64,000 nucleotides of DNA from Clostridia bacterium (GCA_022786605.1 JALFWW010000009.1:124001-188000); one strand, 5' to 3'; positions 10,304 to 19,181 are shown, counted from the stretch's first letter. The notes: generated by a model from the letters alone, not told the origin. Translations and numbers: made by a program.

Positions 10304-11590
10304 TTAAAGCGTGTTCTTTTCCACCTTTTGAACAAAATCCACAAGGAGTTTTGCACAGTCTTCCACGCCCCAAAGGGAGCTGTCCACAGATAAATGATAG
10401 TTTTCCGCACTGCCCCAGCTGCCGCCTGTGTATTTTTTGTAATGTCTTGCTCGTTCTTCATTGATGGTGCGTACTTTTTCCGCCGCTTCTCCTTCGGTCA
10501 GTCCATAGCTGGTCACTGCTCGCTGTCTGCGGAATCCTTCCGGCGCATGGATGAAAAGACGGATGGTATGAGGACGATGACGCAGGATCACATCCGCACA
10601 ACGTCCTACAATGACACAGCTTCCCTTTGCTGCAATTTCGGAAATGACTTTCCATTCTGCCAGAAACAATCTGTCTGCCGGCGGCACATCCTCACCAGAA
10701 TAAGCATAGAACTGCGCCAACACTTTTTGCAACACGGGATTATGTACCGCCTGTTCATTTTTCTCTACAAATTCTCTGGAAAAACCGCCTTCTTTCGCAG
10801 CCATATTAATGATACTTTTGTCATAGAAAGGAATACCCAATTCTTTTGCCAACGCTTTGCCAATGTCGTGTCCGCCGCTGCCGTATTCTCTGGCAATGGT
10901 GATGACCAGACCATTCTCTGGTTCTGTCTGTTGTTTTACTTCTTCAGATTTCTTTTCACCAAAAAGTAATCCGGGAAGGAAAGAAAGTTTTCTGCCATAA
11001 AATCCAGCAATGGTACCGATAAGCAAAGCGGAAATGATGGTACCTTCTCTGACACCTTCCAGATGGTGGAACAATACCAAAGAAATCACTGCCGCACCGA
11101 TGGACATGCTGGCGTCAAAGCATACTTTTGTTTTGCCAAATTCCCGGTTGAAAGCGGTACAGACTGCCTTTACAAATCCTTCCCCGGGCAGCATAACCAC
11201 GTTTGCCAGTACTTCCGTATAAACACCAAAGCCCAGAATCAAACATCCCATGAGCAAAGAAACCAGCTTTGCCGGATAGCTCTGTGGTGCCAGAAAGAAC
11301 AGCAGATTCATAGAAATGTCAATGAAATACCCAAAAATCAAAGATACAGGTATCTGCAATAACTGTATCTTTTCAAATCTGCTCCGCAGCAATAAAATCT
11401 GCAACAGAATCAAAAATACACTAAATGCCACCGTAAATTCCCCTAATGTAAAGGGGAAATATAAACTCAATGTATAAGGGATGCTGGATATGGGGGATGT
11501 TCCCAAATCCGCCTTTGTAATAAAACTAATCCCCAGCGCATTGATGAATAGCCCAATAAAAAATACTATATACCGTTTTGCTTTCTCCAT
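10304..11590 (-). CDS. YczE/YitT-like membrane domain fused to cytidylate kinase-like domain
   Basis: N-terminal TM domain (FFIGLFINALGISFITKADLGTSPISS) and C-terminal ITIAREYGSGGHDIGKALAKELGIPFYDK. Confidence 0.8.
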   Translation of the reverse strand: MEKAKRYIVFFIGLFINALGISFITKADLGTSPISSIPYTLSLYFPFTLGEFTVAFSVFLILLQILLLRSRFEKIQLLQIPVSLIFGYFIDISMNLLFFLAPQSYPAKLVSLLMGCLILGFGVYTEVLANVVMLPGEGFVKAVCTAFNREFGKTKVCFDASMSIGAAVISLVLFHHLEGVREGTIISALLIGTIAGFYGRKLSFLPGLLFGEKKSEEVKQQTEPENGLVITIAREYGSGGHDIGKALAKELGIPFYDKSIINMAAKEGGFSREFVEKNEQAVHNPVLQKVLAQFYAYSGEDVPPADRLFLAEWKVISEIAAKGSCVIVGRCADVILRHRPHTIRLFIHAPEGFRRQRAVTSYGLTEGEAAEKVRTINEERARHYKKYTGGSWGSAENYHLSVDSSLWGVEDCAKLLVDFVQKVEKNTL

Positions 11591-12030
11591 TATCTTTTGT
11601 TTCCCTTCGTCATGTTCTCGTATATTTTTTGCAGCCCTTTTAAAAGAATGGCTTTTTCTTCTTCTGTAATCCCCTCCAATGCCTGTTCCTCACAGGATTT
11701 TAGAATGGGGCGTACTGTTTCGGCGGCAATCTTTTTTCCTTTTTCTGTCAAAAAGACATACTGAGATTTCCGATTGCCTTCTTTTACATGTTTTTCGATG
11801 AGCCCAGCCTCATCCATCCTGCGGAGGATTCCCGTTACTGTCGCAGCCTCCAAATGAAAGGCTTCTCCTAACACTTTCTGTTCGCAGCCATCATGACTGA
11901 GCAGATAATCCAGTATTTTTGACTGTCCCGGCAGAAGCCCCTGCTCTGCCGCTTCCAATACCACCTGTTTTTGAAACACTGTCTGCGCCAAAAGCAGGCA
12001 GTGATGAAAACTATGATCCATAAAACACAC
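11590..12030 (-). CDS. MarR-family transcriptional regulator
   Basis: wHTH HLEAATVTGILRRMDEAGLIEKHVKEGNRKSQYVFLTEKG. Confidence 0.85.
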   Translation of the reverse strand: MCFMDHSFHHCLLLAQTVFQKQVVLEAAEQGLLPGQSKILDYLLSHDGCEQKVLGEAFHLEAATVTGILRRMDEAGLIEKHVKEGNRKSQYVFLTEKGKKIAAETVRPILKSCEEQALEGITEEEKAILLKGLQKIYENMTKGNKR

Positions 12031-12040
12031 CTCTTTTTTG

Positions 12041-12054
12041 TTTAGCTTGCTAAA
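12041..12054. promoter_or_regulatory. putative MarR operator palindrome
   Basis: TTTAGC-TT-GCTAAA perfect palindrome immediately upstream of the marR start. Confidence 0.45.
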
Positions 12055-12204
12055 TATATTATGGACCTTTTTCTCAATCTGGTCAAGTCACATTTCCCAA
12101 TTCCGGTTGTAAGTTTTTTGTATTTATTGTATAATAAAAGTAATAAAATTTTGGAAAAACCGTTCCATTTTTGGGCTATGCGGTACTTTGGAGGGGGAGT
12201 CATT

Positions 12205-12804
12205 ATGGACCATAAAATCATCACCATCAGCCGCCAATATGGCAGTGGCGGCAGAATCATCGGGAAAAAACTTGCGGACGAACTGGGCATTCCTTTTTAT
12301 GACAATGAACTGATCAATCTGGCGGCAGAAAAAACCGGTCTGTCTAAAGAATGCTTCAAAGAAGCGGAATCTGTTTCCACTGGCAATCTGCTCCTTTCTT
12401 TAACCACTTTAACACCTACGGTAGATTCCTATGGTCTGCCTTTGAACGAAAAAATCTTTCTGGTACAGTCTCAGGTCATCAAAGAAGTTGCGGAACAGGG
12501 CAGCTGCGTCATTGTTGGGCGTTCCGCGGATTATGTTCTGTCTGAAAATCCCAACTGTATCAACGTATTCATCCATGCGGAACTGGAAGACCGTGTAAAA
12601 CGCGCTGTTGATCTTTACGGACTGGACGCGAAAAATGTGGAAAGCGCTGTTTTGAAAACAGACAAAAAGCGTGCTGGATACTACAACTATTTCACAGGCA
12701 GAAAATGGGGTAAACTGGAAAACTATGACCTTTCCATCAATACCTCCAAAATCAGTTTGGATGATGTGGTAGATATTCTGAAAACTTATGTAGAAAAAAG
12801 ATAA
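12205..12804 (+). CDS. cytidylate kinase-like family protein
   Basis: ITISRQYGSGGRIIGKKLADELGIPFYDNELINLAAEKTG; paralog of the C-terminal domain at 10304-11590. Confidence 0.85.
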   Translation: MDHKIITISRQYGSGGRIIGKKLADELGIPFYDNELINLAAEKTGLSKECFKEAESVSTGNLLLSLTTLTPTVDSYGLPLNEKIFLVQSQVIKEVAEQGSCVIVGRSADYVLSENPNCINVFIHAELEDRVKRAVDLYGLDAKNVESAVLKTDKKRAGYYNYFTGRKWGKLENYDLSINTSKISLDDVVDILKTYVEKR

Positions 12805-12861
12805 TTGACAGAAAACAGCATGGAAAACCATGCTGTTTTTTTTACAGAAAGGGGCTCCTAT

Positions 12862-13431
12862 ATGTTTGAACCTAAAATTGATGTACAGCAGGCAATAACA
12901 GGATTGCGAAAACGAGAAAAAGGGCTGATTACATACGAAAAAATCATGTCCTCTTATAAAAAAATCAATCTTTCGGAAGATATGGCTTTTCAAAAACTGT
13001 TTAACGGCTTTTACCGCATCCGCCGCAACGAAGATTGGCGAAAAATTTACTATGAGAATTTCGAAAAATGGAAAAACGAAAGCACTCCCACCTTCCCTCT
13101 GATTCTGGAAACCCTTTACCACCATACAGGGCGGGTAGAATGTTCCTTTTCCAGCAAAATGCTGGCAACTTTATGCCCCGATTTTCCCATCTGGGACAGC
13201 ATTGTTCTGGATCGCCTGCAATTGCGCCTGCGTGGTACCAACTGTGGAGTAAAATTCCAAAACGCCATTCCTTTATACGAACATATCCTCCAATGGTATC
13301 AGGAATTTTTGCCTACCCAAAGGGCAAAATCATACATAGCCGCTTTCGATTCAGCTTTTCCTCAATACAAACACTTTACTCCCACAAAGAAAATAGACTT
13401 TCTCCTTTGGGCAAGTCCCAAAACGAAGTAA
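12862..13431 (+). CDS. hypothetical protein
   Basis: MFEPKIDVQQAITGLRKREKGLITYEKIM...; preceded by AGAAAGGGG RBS. Confidence 0.6.
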   Translation: MFEPKIDVQQAITGLRKREKGLITYEKIMSSYKKINLSEDMAFQKLFNGFYRIRRNEDWRKIYYENFEKWKNESTPTFPLILETLYHHTGRVECSFSSKMLATLCPDFPIWDSIVLDRLQLRLRGTNCGVKFQNAIPLYEHILQWYQEFLPTQRAKSYIAAFDSAFPQYKHFTPTKKIDFLLWASPKTK

Positions 13432-13434
13432 ATC

Positions 13435-13648
13435 AAAAAGGGATAAAACCTTAGGGGCATCTTCAGAAGAAAACAAAGAAAGCCGAAATCCTTATCATGA
13501 CAAAGGATTTCGACTTTCTTATGATATTGAGATTTTATTTGATCTGTTTTCTTCTGAAGACAGCCGTCGCAATTCCTCTTAAGAAATCAAAGAAGCAAAA
13601 ATCAATGTTTTCTTAAGAGGAAGTTGCTTTTCGGTTTTATCCCTTTTT
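13435..13648. repeat. compound inverted-repeat element (three stems enclosed by a 16-bp terminal inverted repeat)
   Basis: Terminal AAAAAGGGATAAAACC (13435-13450) / GGTTTTATCCCTTTTT (13633-13648); 16-bp perfect stem 13460-13475/13545-13560; inner stem 13476-13493/13502-13520; stem 13569-13586/13608-13626. Confidence 0.85.
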
Positions 13649-13656
13649 TGTACTCA

Positions 13657-16290
13657 TTATTTCTGAAGCTGTGCCAAACGTTCTTCCACCTGTGCCAGTG
13701 TTGCTTTGTATTTTTCTTCTTTTGCCTTTTCTTCGTCAATGACTTTCTGAGGCGCTTTGGATACGAAGCCCTGGTTTGCCAGTTTCTTTTCGACTCTTTC
13801 GATTTCTTTGAGCATCTTTTCTTTTTCTTTTGTCAGACGCTCTACTTCTTTTTCAATGTCAACCAGTTCTGCCAGAGGCATGTAAATGGTTGCGTCGCTG
13901 GTCACTACGGATACAGCGTCTTCACCAATGCCTGCTTTGTCAGCCTGTACAGTTACTTCGCTGGCATGACCCAGTGTTTTGAAGAATACTTTGCTGTGTT
14001 CAAAGATATTTCTTACTTCTTCCTTATCGGAAACAACATATACCTGAACCTTCTTGGAAGGCGCAACATTCATTTCCGCACGGATGTTACGGATGTTACG
14101 AACTGCTTCCTTGATGGTATCGATTTCTTCTTCGTTTTCTTTGTAGTTCCATTCTTCTTTATAAACAGGCCAATCGGAAATCATGATGCTTTCTTCTTCG
14201 TCCTGAATATGCTGGAACAGTTCTTCTGTGATATATGGCATGAAAGGATGCAGCATCTTCAGTGCGTTGATGAGAACAGTTTTCAGTGTCCACAGCGCTG
14301 CTTCTCTTGTGTTGTCGTCTTTGTTGTACAGACGAGGTTTTACCATTTCAATATACCAGTCACAGAATTCATCCCACAGGAAATCATAAATCTTCTGTGC
14401 TGCCAGACCCAGTTCATAGTGTTCCAGATTTTCGGAAACATCTTTTGCCAGTGTGTTGACTTTGGACAGAATCCATTTATCCGCGGATGTGAGCATCAGC
14501 AGTTTTGTTTCCTGTTTTTCGTCCATGTTCATCATCACGAAACGGCTTGCGTTCCAGATCTTATTGCAGAAGTTGCGGCAGTTGTCCAGTCTTTCCCAAT
14601 AGAAACGCATATCGTTACCGGGTGCGTTACCAGTGATCAGCATCAGACGCAGAGGGTCAGCGCCGTAGTTTGCGATAACTTCCAGAGGATCGATACCGTT
14701 GCCCAAAGATTTGGAGAACTTTCTGCCCTGATCGTCACGGATCAGACCATGGATCAATACATCATGGAAAGGTACTTCGTGCATATTTTCCATACCAGAA
14801 AATACCATACGAACAACCCAGAAGAAGATGATATCATAACCAGTGATCAGTGTGCTTGTAGGATAGAAGTGTTTCAAATCTTCTGTTTCATTGGGCCAGC
14901 CCAGTGTGGAGAAAGGCCACAGTGCGGAGCTGAACCATGTATCCAGTGTATCTTCATCCTGGTGCAGTTTTGTGCTGCCGCATTTTTCACATTTATCAGG
15001 TTCATGTTTGCTTACAGTGATATGACCGCATTCTGCGCAGTAGTAAGCGGGAATACGATGACCCCACCACAGCTGACGGGAAATACACCAGTCACGGATA
15101 TTTTCCAGCCAATGCATATAAACTTTACCGAAACGATCGGGAACAAAACGCAGTTTCTGCTGTTCATATACTTCCATAGCAGGTTTTGCCAGTTCGTCCA
15201 TACGTACGAACCACTGCAGTTTGATCAGGGGTTCGATGGGAACATTACATCTTTCATGGCAGCCTACTGCATGAGTGATGTCTTCGATTTCTACCAGATA
15301 ACCCTGTTCTTTCAGGTCTGCTACCACTGCTTTTCTGGCTTCTTTTCTGTCCATGCCCGCATATTTGCCTGCTTTTTCGTTCATGGTACCATCGTCGTTC
15401 ATGACATTGATACGAGGCAGGTTATGACGTACGCCAACTTCAAAGTCGTTCGGGTCGTGGGCAGGTGTGATTTTTACAACACCAGTACCGAATTCACGGT
15501 CAACATATTCATCTGCCACAATGGGGATTTCCTTATCCATCAGAGGCAGGATACATGTCTTGCCGATGAGGTGCTGATAACGTTCGTCATCAGGATGAAC
15601 CGCAACAGCAACGTCGCCCATCATGGTTTCGGGACGTGTGGTTGCCAGACGCAGTCTTTCATCAGAGCCTACGATGGGATATTCAATGTGGTAGAAATGA
15701 CCTGCTGTTTCCACATGATTTACTTCCGCGTCAGAAATAGTGGTCTGACACTCAGGGCACCAGTTGATGATCTTTTCACCACGATAGATATAGCCTTTTT
15801 CATACAGACGGCAGAATACTTCCAGAACGGCGTCGGAGCAACCTTCGTCCATGGTGAAGCGTACGCGTTCCCAGTCACAGGAGCAGCCCAGTTTCCGCAG
15901 CTGATTCAGGATGATGCCGCCGTATTCTTCTTTCCAAGCCCATGCCCGTTCCAGGAAACCATCACGGCCTACATCGTCTTTTGTCAGACCTTCGGAAGCC
16001 ATTTTCTGTACAACCTTCAGTTCTGTGGAAATACTTGCGTGGTCAATGCCGGGAACCCACAGTGCATTGAAGCCAGCCATTCTTTTCCAACGGATCAGGA
16101 TATCCTGCATGGTGTTGTCCAGTGCATGACCCATGTGCAGCTGCCCAGTAATGTTCGGGGGCGGCATTACGATACAATAAGGTTTTTTGCTTTTATCGAT
16201 TTTTGTGTGGAAATATTTTTTTTCCATCCACATGGCGTAGAGTCTGTCCTCTACTGCTGCGGGATCAAAATTCTTTGCCAGTTCTCTCAC
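13657..16290 (-). CDS. valS: valyl-tRNA synthetase
   Basis: PPPNITGQLHMGHAL, KFSKSLGN, C-terminal coiled coil; GTG start after AAGGAGG (the longer ORF start overlaps the T-box terminator). Confidence 0.95.
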   Translation of the reverse strand: MRELAKNFDPAAVEDRLYAMWMEKKYFHTKIDKSKKPYCIVMPPPNITGQLHMGHALDNTMQDILIRWKRMAGFNALWVPGIDHASISTELKVVQKMASEGLTKDDVGRDGFLERAWAWKEEYGGIILNQLRKLGCSCDWERVRFTMDEGCSDAVLEVFCRLYEKGYIYRGEKIINWCPECQTTISDAEVNHVETAGHFYHIEYPIVGSDERLRLATTRPETMMGDVAVAVHPDDERYQHLIGKTCILPLMDKEIPIVADEYVDREFGTGVVKITPAHDPNDFEVGVRHNLPRINVMNDDGTMNEKAGKYAGMDRKEARKAVVADLKEQGYLVEIEDITHAVGCHERCNVPIEPLIKLQWFVRMDELAKPAMEVYEQQKLRFVPDRFGKVYMHWLENIRDWCISRQLWWGHRIPAYYCAECGHITVSKHEPDKCEKCGSTKLHQDEDTLDTWFSSALWPFSTLGWPNETEDLKHFYPTSTLITGYDIIFFWVVRMVFSGMENMHEVPFHDVLIHGLIRDDQGRKFSKSLGNGIDPLEVIANYGADPLRLMLITGNAPGNDMRFYWERLDNCRNFCNKIWNASRFVMMNMDEKQETKLLMLTSADKWILSKVNTLAKDVSENLEHYELGLAAQKIYDFLWDEFCDWYIEMVKPRLYNKDDNTREAALWTLKTVLINALKMLHPFMPYITEELFQHIQDEEESIMISDWPVYKEEWNYKENEEEIDTIKEAVRNIRNIRAEMNVAPSKKVQVYVVSDKEEVRNIFEHSKVFFKTLGHASEVTVQADKAGIGEDAVSVVTSDATIYMPLAELVDIEKEVERLTKEKEKMLKEIERVEKKLANQGFVSKAPQKVIDEEKAKEEKYKATLAQVEERLAQLQK

Positions 16291-16299
16291 AGTTTCTCC

Positions 16300-16566
16300 T
16301 CCTTCGTCATAAAAAAAGAGCTTTCCTCCCAAAGGACGAAAGCTCGCGGTACCACCTTATTTCCCGCCAAAAAAATTGACGGACACTCACGGTCTGTAAC
16401 GGAACCACCCGTTTCCGCCTACTCTTTGTTCAGCGGAACAGCTCCAAAGCTACCTTCTGCGTGCCTGCTCCCGAAAAACCTCGCAGCCCATGGGTTTTTC
16501 TCTCTGCCGGGACGGCATCCGCATACTCCTCTTTTTCTTTGCTTTTGCTGTATGGAATCTTATACT
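16300..16566 (-). promoter_or_regulatory. T-box leader (riboswitch) upstream of valS
   Basis: Minus strand AAGGTGGTACCGCG (16345-16357) followed by a T-rich terminator before valS. Confidence 0.85.
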
Positions 16567-16571
16567 TTAGC

Positions 16572-16600
16572 ATTTTAGTCAATACGACCAAATTTGTCAA
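16572..16600 (-). promoter_or_regulatory. putative valS promoter
   Basis: Minus strand TTGACA-N17-TAAAAT upstream of the T-box leader. Confidence 0.7.
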
Positions 16601-16611
16601 TAGCTTTTTGT

Positions 16612-16626
16612 AAATTATTCTGTATT
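16612..16626 (+). repeat. attL-like copy of 15-bp direct repeat
   Basis: AAATTATTCTGTATT, identical to 52293-52307. Confidence 0.7.
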
Positions 16627-16642
16627 TGTGAGGAGTAGTATT

Positions 16643-16684
16643 AAGTTGCAAGGTTCAAATGAGCCTTCGCAACTTATTTTTTTT
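16643..16684 (+). terminator. terminator-like hairpin at prophage left end
   Basis: AAGTTGCaAGG...CCTtCGCAACTT followed by ATTTTTTTT. Confidence 0.65.
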
Positions 16685-16703
16685 ACCACGGAGGACCCTA
16701 AAA

Positions 16704-16976
16704 ATGAAGAAAATGACTATTAGAAAAATGCTTGAAAGAATCGTCGTCGCAACTAACAAACGCAGAGCGAAGAATATAGTTCTGGTCAGCACCGACGGCG
16801 AAATCGTGGAAGCGGAATTCGCTGTGGACCTGATCCGAACACTGACAGACTGGAATATCCTGTGGGAAGTAACCGTCATTTCTGAAAAGTTTTACGAAGA
16901 CCGTTTCGTCGTAATCTTCGACCCAAACATTAAACAGGTCAACGGCGATCCTGACAAGGGCGATACGTGGTTATAA
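16704..16976 (+). CDS. phage hypothetical protein (left-end first gene)
   Basis: MKKMTIRKMLERIVVATNKRRAKNIVLVSTDG...; RBS GGAGGACC. Confidence 0.6.
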   Translation: MKKMTIRKMLERIVVATNKRRAKNIVLVSTDGEIVEAEFAVDLIRTLTDWNILWEVTVISEKFYEDRFVVIFDPNIKQVNGDPDKGDTWL

Positions 16977-17004
16977 GGCCGCAAGCAGAAAGGAGCGTGA
17001 GAAC

Positions 17005-17265
17005 GTGGCAGTTTATAAGTCTATCACCTTCGACAACAGAAAGAAAATCGCGGCCCTGTACGCGAAAGGAATGTCCATTTCCGACATTTCTGACGAAGTG
17101 GGCGTCGCCCTTCGAACACTGTATGTCGAACTGAAACGCGGCGCGACTGGGAAACTGGATCAGAACCAGCGACCGGCCTATGATCCGGTACTGGCACAAA
17201 GAACCTACCAGGAAAACATTCGCCGTCGCGGCAGTGGTCCGAAAAGAAAGGAGGTCAAGAAATGA
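17005..17265 (+). CDS. stand-alone HTH protein resembling the N-terminal HTH of IS30-family transposases
   Basis: YKSITFDNRKKIAALYAKGMSISDISDEVGVALRTLYVELKRG aligns with FKHLSWTDRLKIETMLKDKRHKQEIADEIGVHLKTIYNEIKRG of the 51211-52251 product; GTG start possible upstream of the listed ATG. Confidence 0.75.
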   Translation: MAVYKSITFDNRKKIAALYAKGMSISDISDEVGVALRTLYVELKRGATGKLDQNQRPAYDPVLAQRTYQENIRRRGSGPKRKEVKK

Positions 17266-17573
17266 CACCGGACAGAGCAACCAGGCGGAAACGACGCCGA
17301 ATCCGTCTGGCGATCAGAAGGACGTCAGCCCTGGCGGCGGCTATTGCCTTCTTCTTTGCCTGGGGAACGATCGGCGCCATAGAAACCGACGCGGTGTCCC
17401 TGGTAGAAGGAACGGTCAGAACCTTCGGCCTTCTGTTCATTGGAACCGGCTTCGCCTTTGTAGGTGGCGCCTTCCGAAATCCTACGGAAAGGAGGTCAAA
17501 ACATGAAGTACACCGCGACACTGTCGGCCGTCCAGGTCGGACAAGCCGTCAAAAGTCTTCTTCTGCTTGGTGA
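17262..17573 (+). CDS. small predicted membrane protein
   Basis: Basic N-terminus followed by two hydrophobic segments. Confidence 0.45.
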   Translation: MTPDRATRRKRRRIRLAIRRTSALAAAIAFFFAWGTIGAIETDAVSLVEGTVRTFGLLFIGTGFAFVGGAFRNPTERRSKHEVHRDTVGRPGRTSRQKSSSAW

Positions 17574-17697
17574 ACGCAAGATCATCATTGAAGAAACAGA
17601 AAAAGACCGTTTCGTCGTCACCACAACAACCGAAACGGCCCTTTCAAAAAAGTCTACGAACAGTATATCACGAAAAGGAGTGAAAAACAATGGCTAA
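17503..17697 (+). CDS. phage hypothetical protein
   Basis: MKYTATLSAVQVGQAVKSLLLLGERKIIIEETEKDRFVVTTTTE; RBS AAAGGAGGTC. Confidence 0.55.
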   Translation: MKYTATLSAVQVGQAVKSLLLLGERKIIIEETEKDRFVVTTTTETALSKKSTNSISRKGVKNNG

Positions 17698-17896
17698 ACT
17701 GAATTTTTATGACACCGACGCCGTGAAGGCGTTCGTCCTGGATATTTTAATCGAAAACGCTGAACTGAAAAGCGATCTGGACTATGAAAAGAAGTGTTCG
17801 AACGACTGGTTCGACCGCTACAAGAAAGCCGATCAGCAAGTGAAAGACCTTGAAGCGAAGGTCGCTACCCTGGAAGGAGGTTCCGAAAATGAATAA
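17690..17896 (+). CDS. phage hypothetical protein, coiled coil
   Basis: Translationally coupled short ORF. Confidence 0.55.
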   Translation: MAKLNFYDTDAVKAFVLDILIENAELKSDLDYEKKCSNDWFDRYKKADQQVKDLEAKVATLEGGSENE

Positions 17897-18383
17897 CACC
17901 CTGTACGAAATCACTGACAAGTATTTGAAGGTCCTTGACAACCTGGAAATCGACGAAGAAACCGGCGAAATCCTGAACGCCGAAGAACTGGACGAACTGT
18001 CCGGAGCCTTCGAAGAAAAAAGCGAAGCTGTCGCTTGCTACATCAAGAATTCCGAAGTCTTTATCGGCGACCTGAAAGCCGAAGAAGCCAACCTGGCAAA
18101 GCGCCGCAAGCAGACCGAAAAGCGGATCGACTATTTGAAAAATGTCCTGACCGCGTGTCTGGACGCCGCCGGCCGTGACAAGGTCGAAACCACAAAGGTT
18201 CGCGTTTCCTTCCGAAAGTCTGTGGCCGTAAGCATTGACGACGAAAAGGCCCTTCCGGCTGACTTCGTTGTTGAAACCGTTACAACGAAACCGGACAAGA
18301 CCGCGATCAAGAAGGCGATCCAGTCCGGCCAGGAAGTGTCCGGCGCTTCCCTTGTGGAGAACCGAAACCTTCAAATCAAATAA
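17889..18383 (+). CDS. Gp157-like phage protein
   Basis: MNNTLYEITDKYLKVLDNLEIDEETGEIL...RKQTEKRIDYLKNVL...KVETTKVRVSFRKSVAV typical of siphovirus Gp157 family. Confidence 0.8.
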   Translation: MNNTLYEITDKYLKVLDNLEIDEETGEILNAEELDELSGAFEEKSEAVACYIKNSEVFIGDLKAEEANLAKRRKQTEKRIDYLKNVLTACLDAAGRDKVETTKVRVSFRKSVAVSIDDEKALPADFVVETVTTKPDKTAIKKAIQSGQEVSGASLVENRNLQIK

Positions 18384-18395
18384 GGAGGAACCGCA

Positions 18396-19166
18396 ATGAA
18401 AGAATTTTCGATTCCCCTTCTTACCGAACAAGACATTGACTGTCGCGTTCAGTCGGTCAGCAAAGCAAAGACCGGCCGCGTCGGCGCCGTCCTTCTGCTT
18501 TATAAGGACGCGCGCGTCGATATGCGAATCCTGGACCAGGTCTTCGGGCCTGGCAACTGGCAGAGAACCCACGAAGTAATCAACGGAAACCTGTTCTGCA
18601 ATATCGACATCTGGGACGACGAGAAAAAGACCTGGGTCAGAAAACAGGACGTCGGAACAGAGAGTAACACCGAAAAGGAAAAAGGCCAGGCGTCCGACAG
18701 CTTCAAACGTGCCGGCTTCAACGTCGGGATCGGCCGCGAACTTTATACAGGCCCTTTCATTTATGTCGAACTGGCTGACGGTGAATTCTATCCCGAACGC
18801 CAGGGTCAGAAGGAAGTCTTCAAGTGCTACGCCAGTACAAAGTTCAAGGTATCGAAGATCGCCTATAACGAACGCCGCGAAATCTGTGACCTGGTAATCG
18901 TCGACCGGAACAATAAAGTCCGCTTCAATATGAACGGACACGCACCGGCACCACAAGCCACACAGAACGCCACGAACGGGCAGAAGGCCCAGGGTGGACA
19001 ATCTACCAACCAACAGCAAAGAACCGCACCACAACCGCAAAACAGCGCCCAGACAGGCGGCGCCGCGTGTCCCGTGTGCGGCGGCCCTATCAGCGAAGCT
19101 GAACGCCGCTATTCCATGAACAAATTCGGCCGTGAAATGTGCCGCGCCTGTCAAAAAAACGCGTGA
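18396..19166 (+). CDS. Rad52/Rad22-like single-strand annealing protein
   Basis: KTGRVGAVLLLYKDARVDMRILDQVFGPGNWQRTHEVINGNLFCNIDIWDDEKKTWVRKQDVG...ASDSFKRAGFNVGIGRELYTGPFIY; C-terminal zinc knuckle CPVCGGP...CRAC. Confidence 0.75.
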   Translation: MKEFSIPLLTEQDIDCRVQSVSKAKTGRVGAVLLLYKDARVDMRILDQVFGPGNWQRTHEVINGNLFCNIDIWDDEKKTWVRKQDVGTESNTEKEKGQASDSFKRAGFNVGIGRELYTGPFIYVELADGEFYPERQGQKEVFKCYASTKFKVSKIAYNERREICDLVIVDRNNKVRFNMNGHAPAPQATQNATNGQKAQGGQSTNQQQRTAPQPQNSAQTGGAACPVCGGPISEAERRYSMNKFGREMCRACQKNA

Positions 19167-19181
19167 AAGGTGGTGTCATAA

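Noticed and set aside
16291-16332. Longer valS N-terminus starting at 16332
   Set aside because: That start lies in the T-box terminator; AAGGAGG followed by GTG at 16290 gives the conserved VRELAKNFDP start.
13624-16578. 984-aa + strand ORF
   Set aside because: Antisense shadow of valS, whose minus-strand product is unambiguous.
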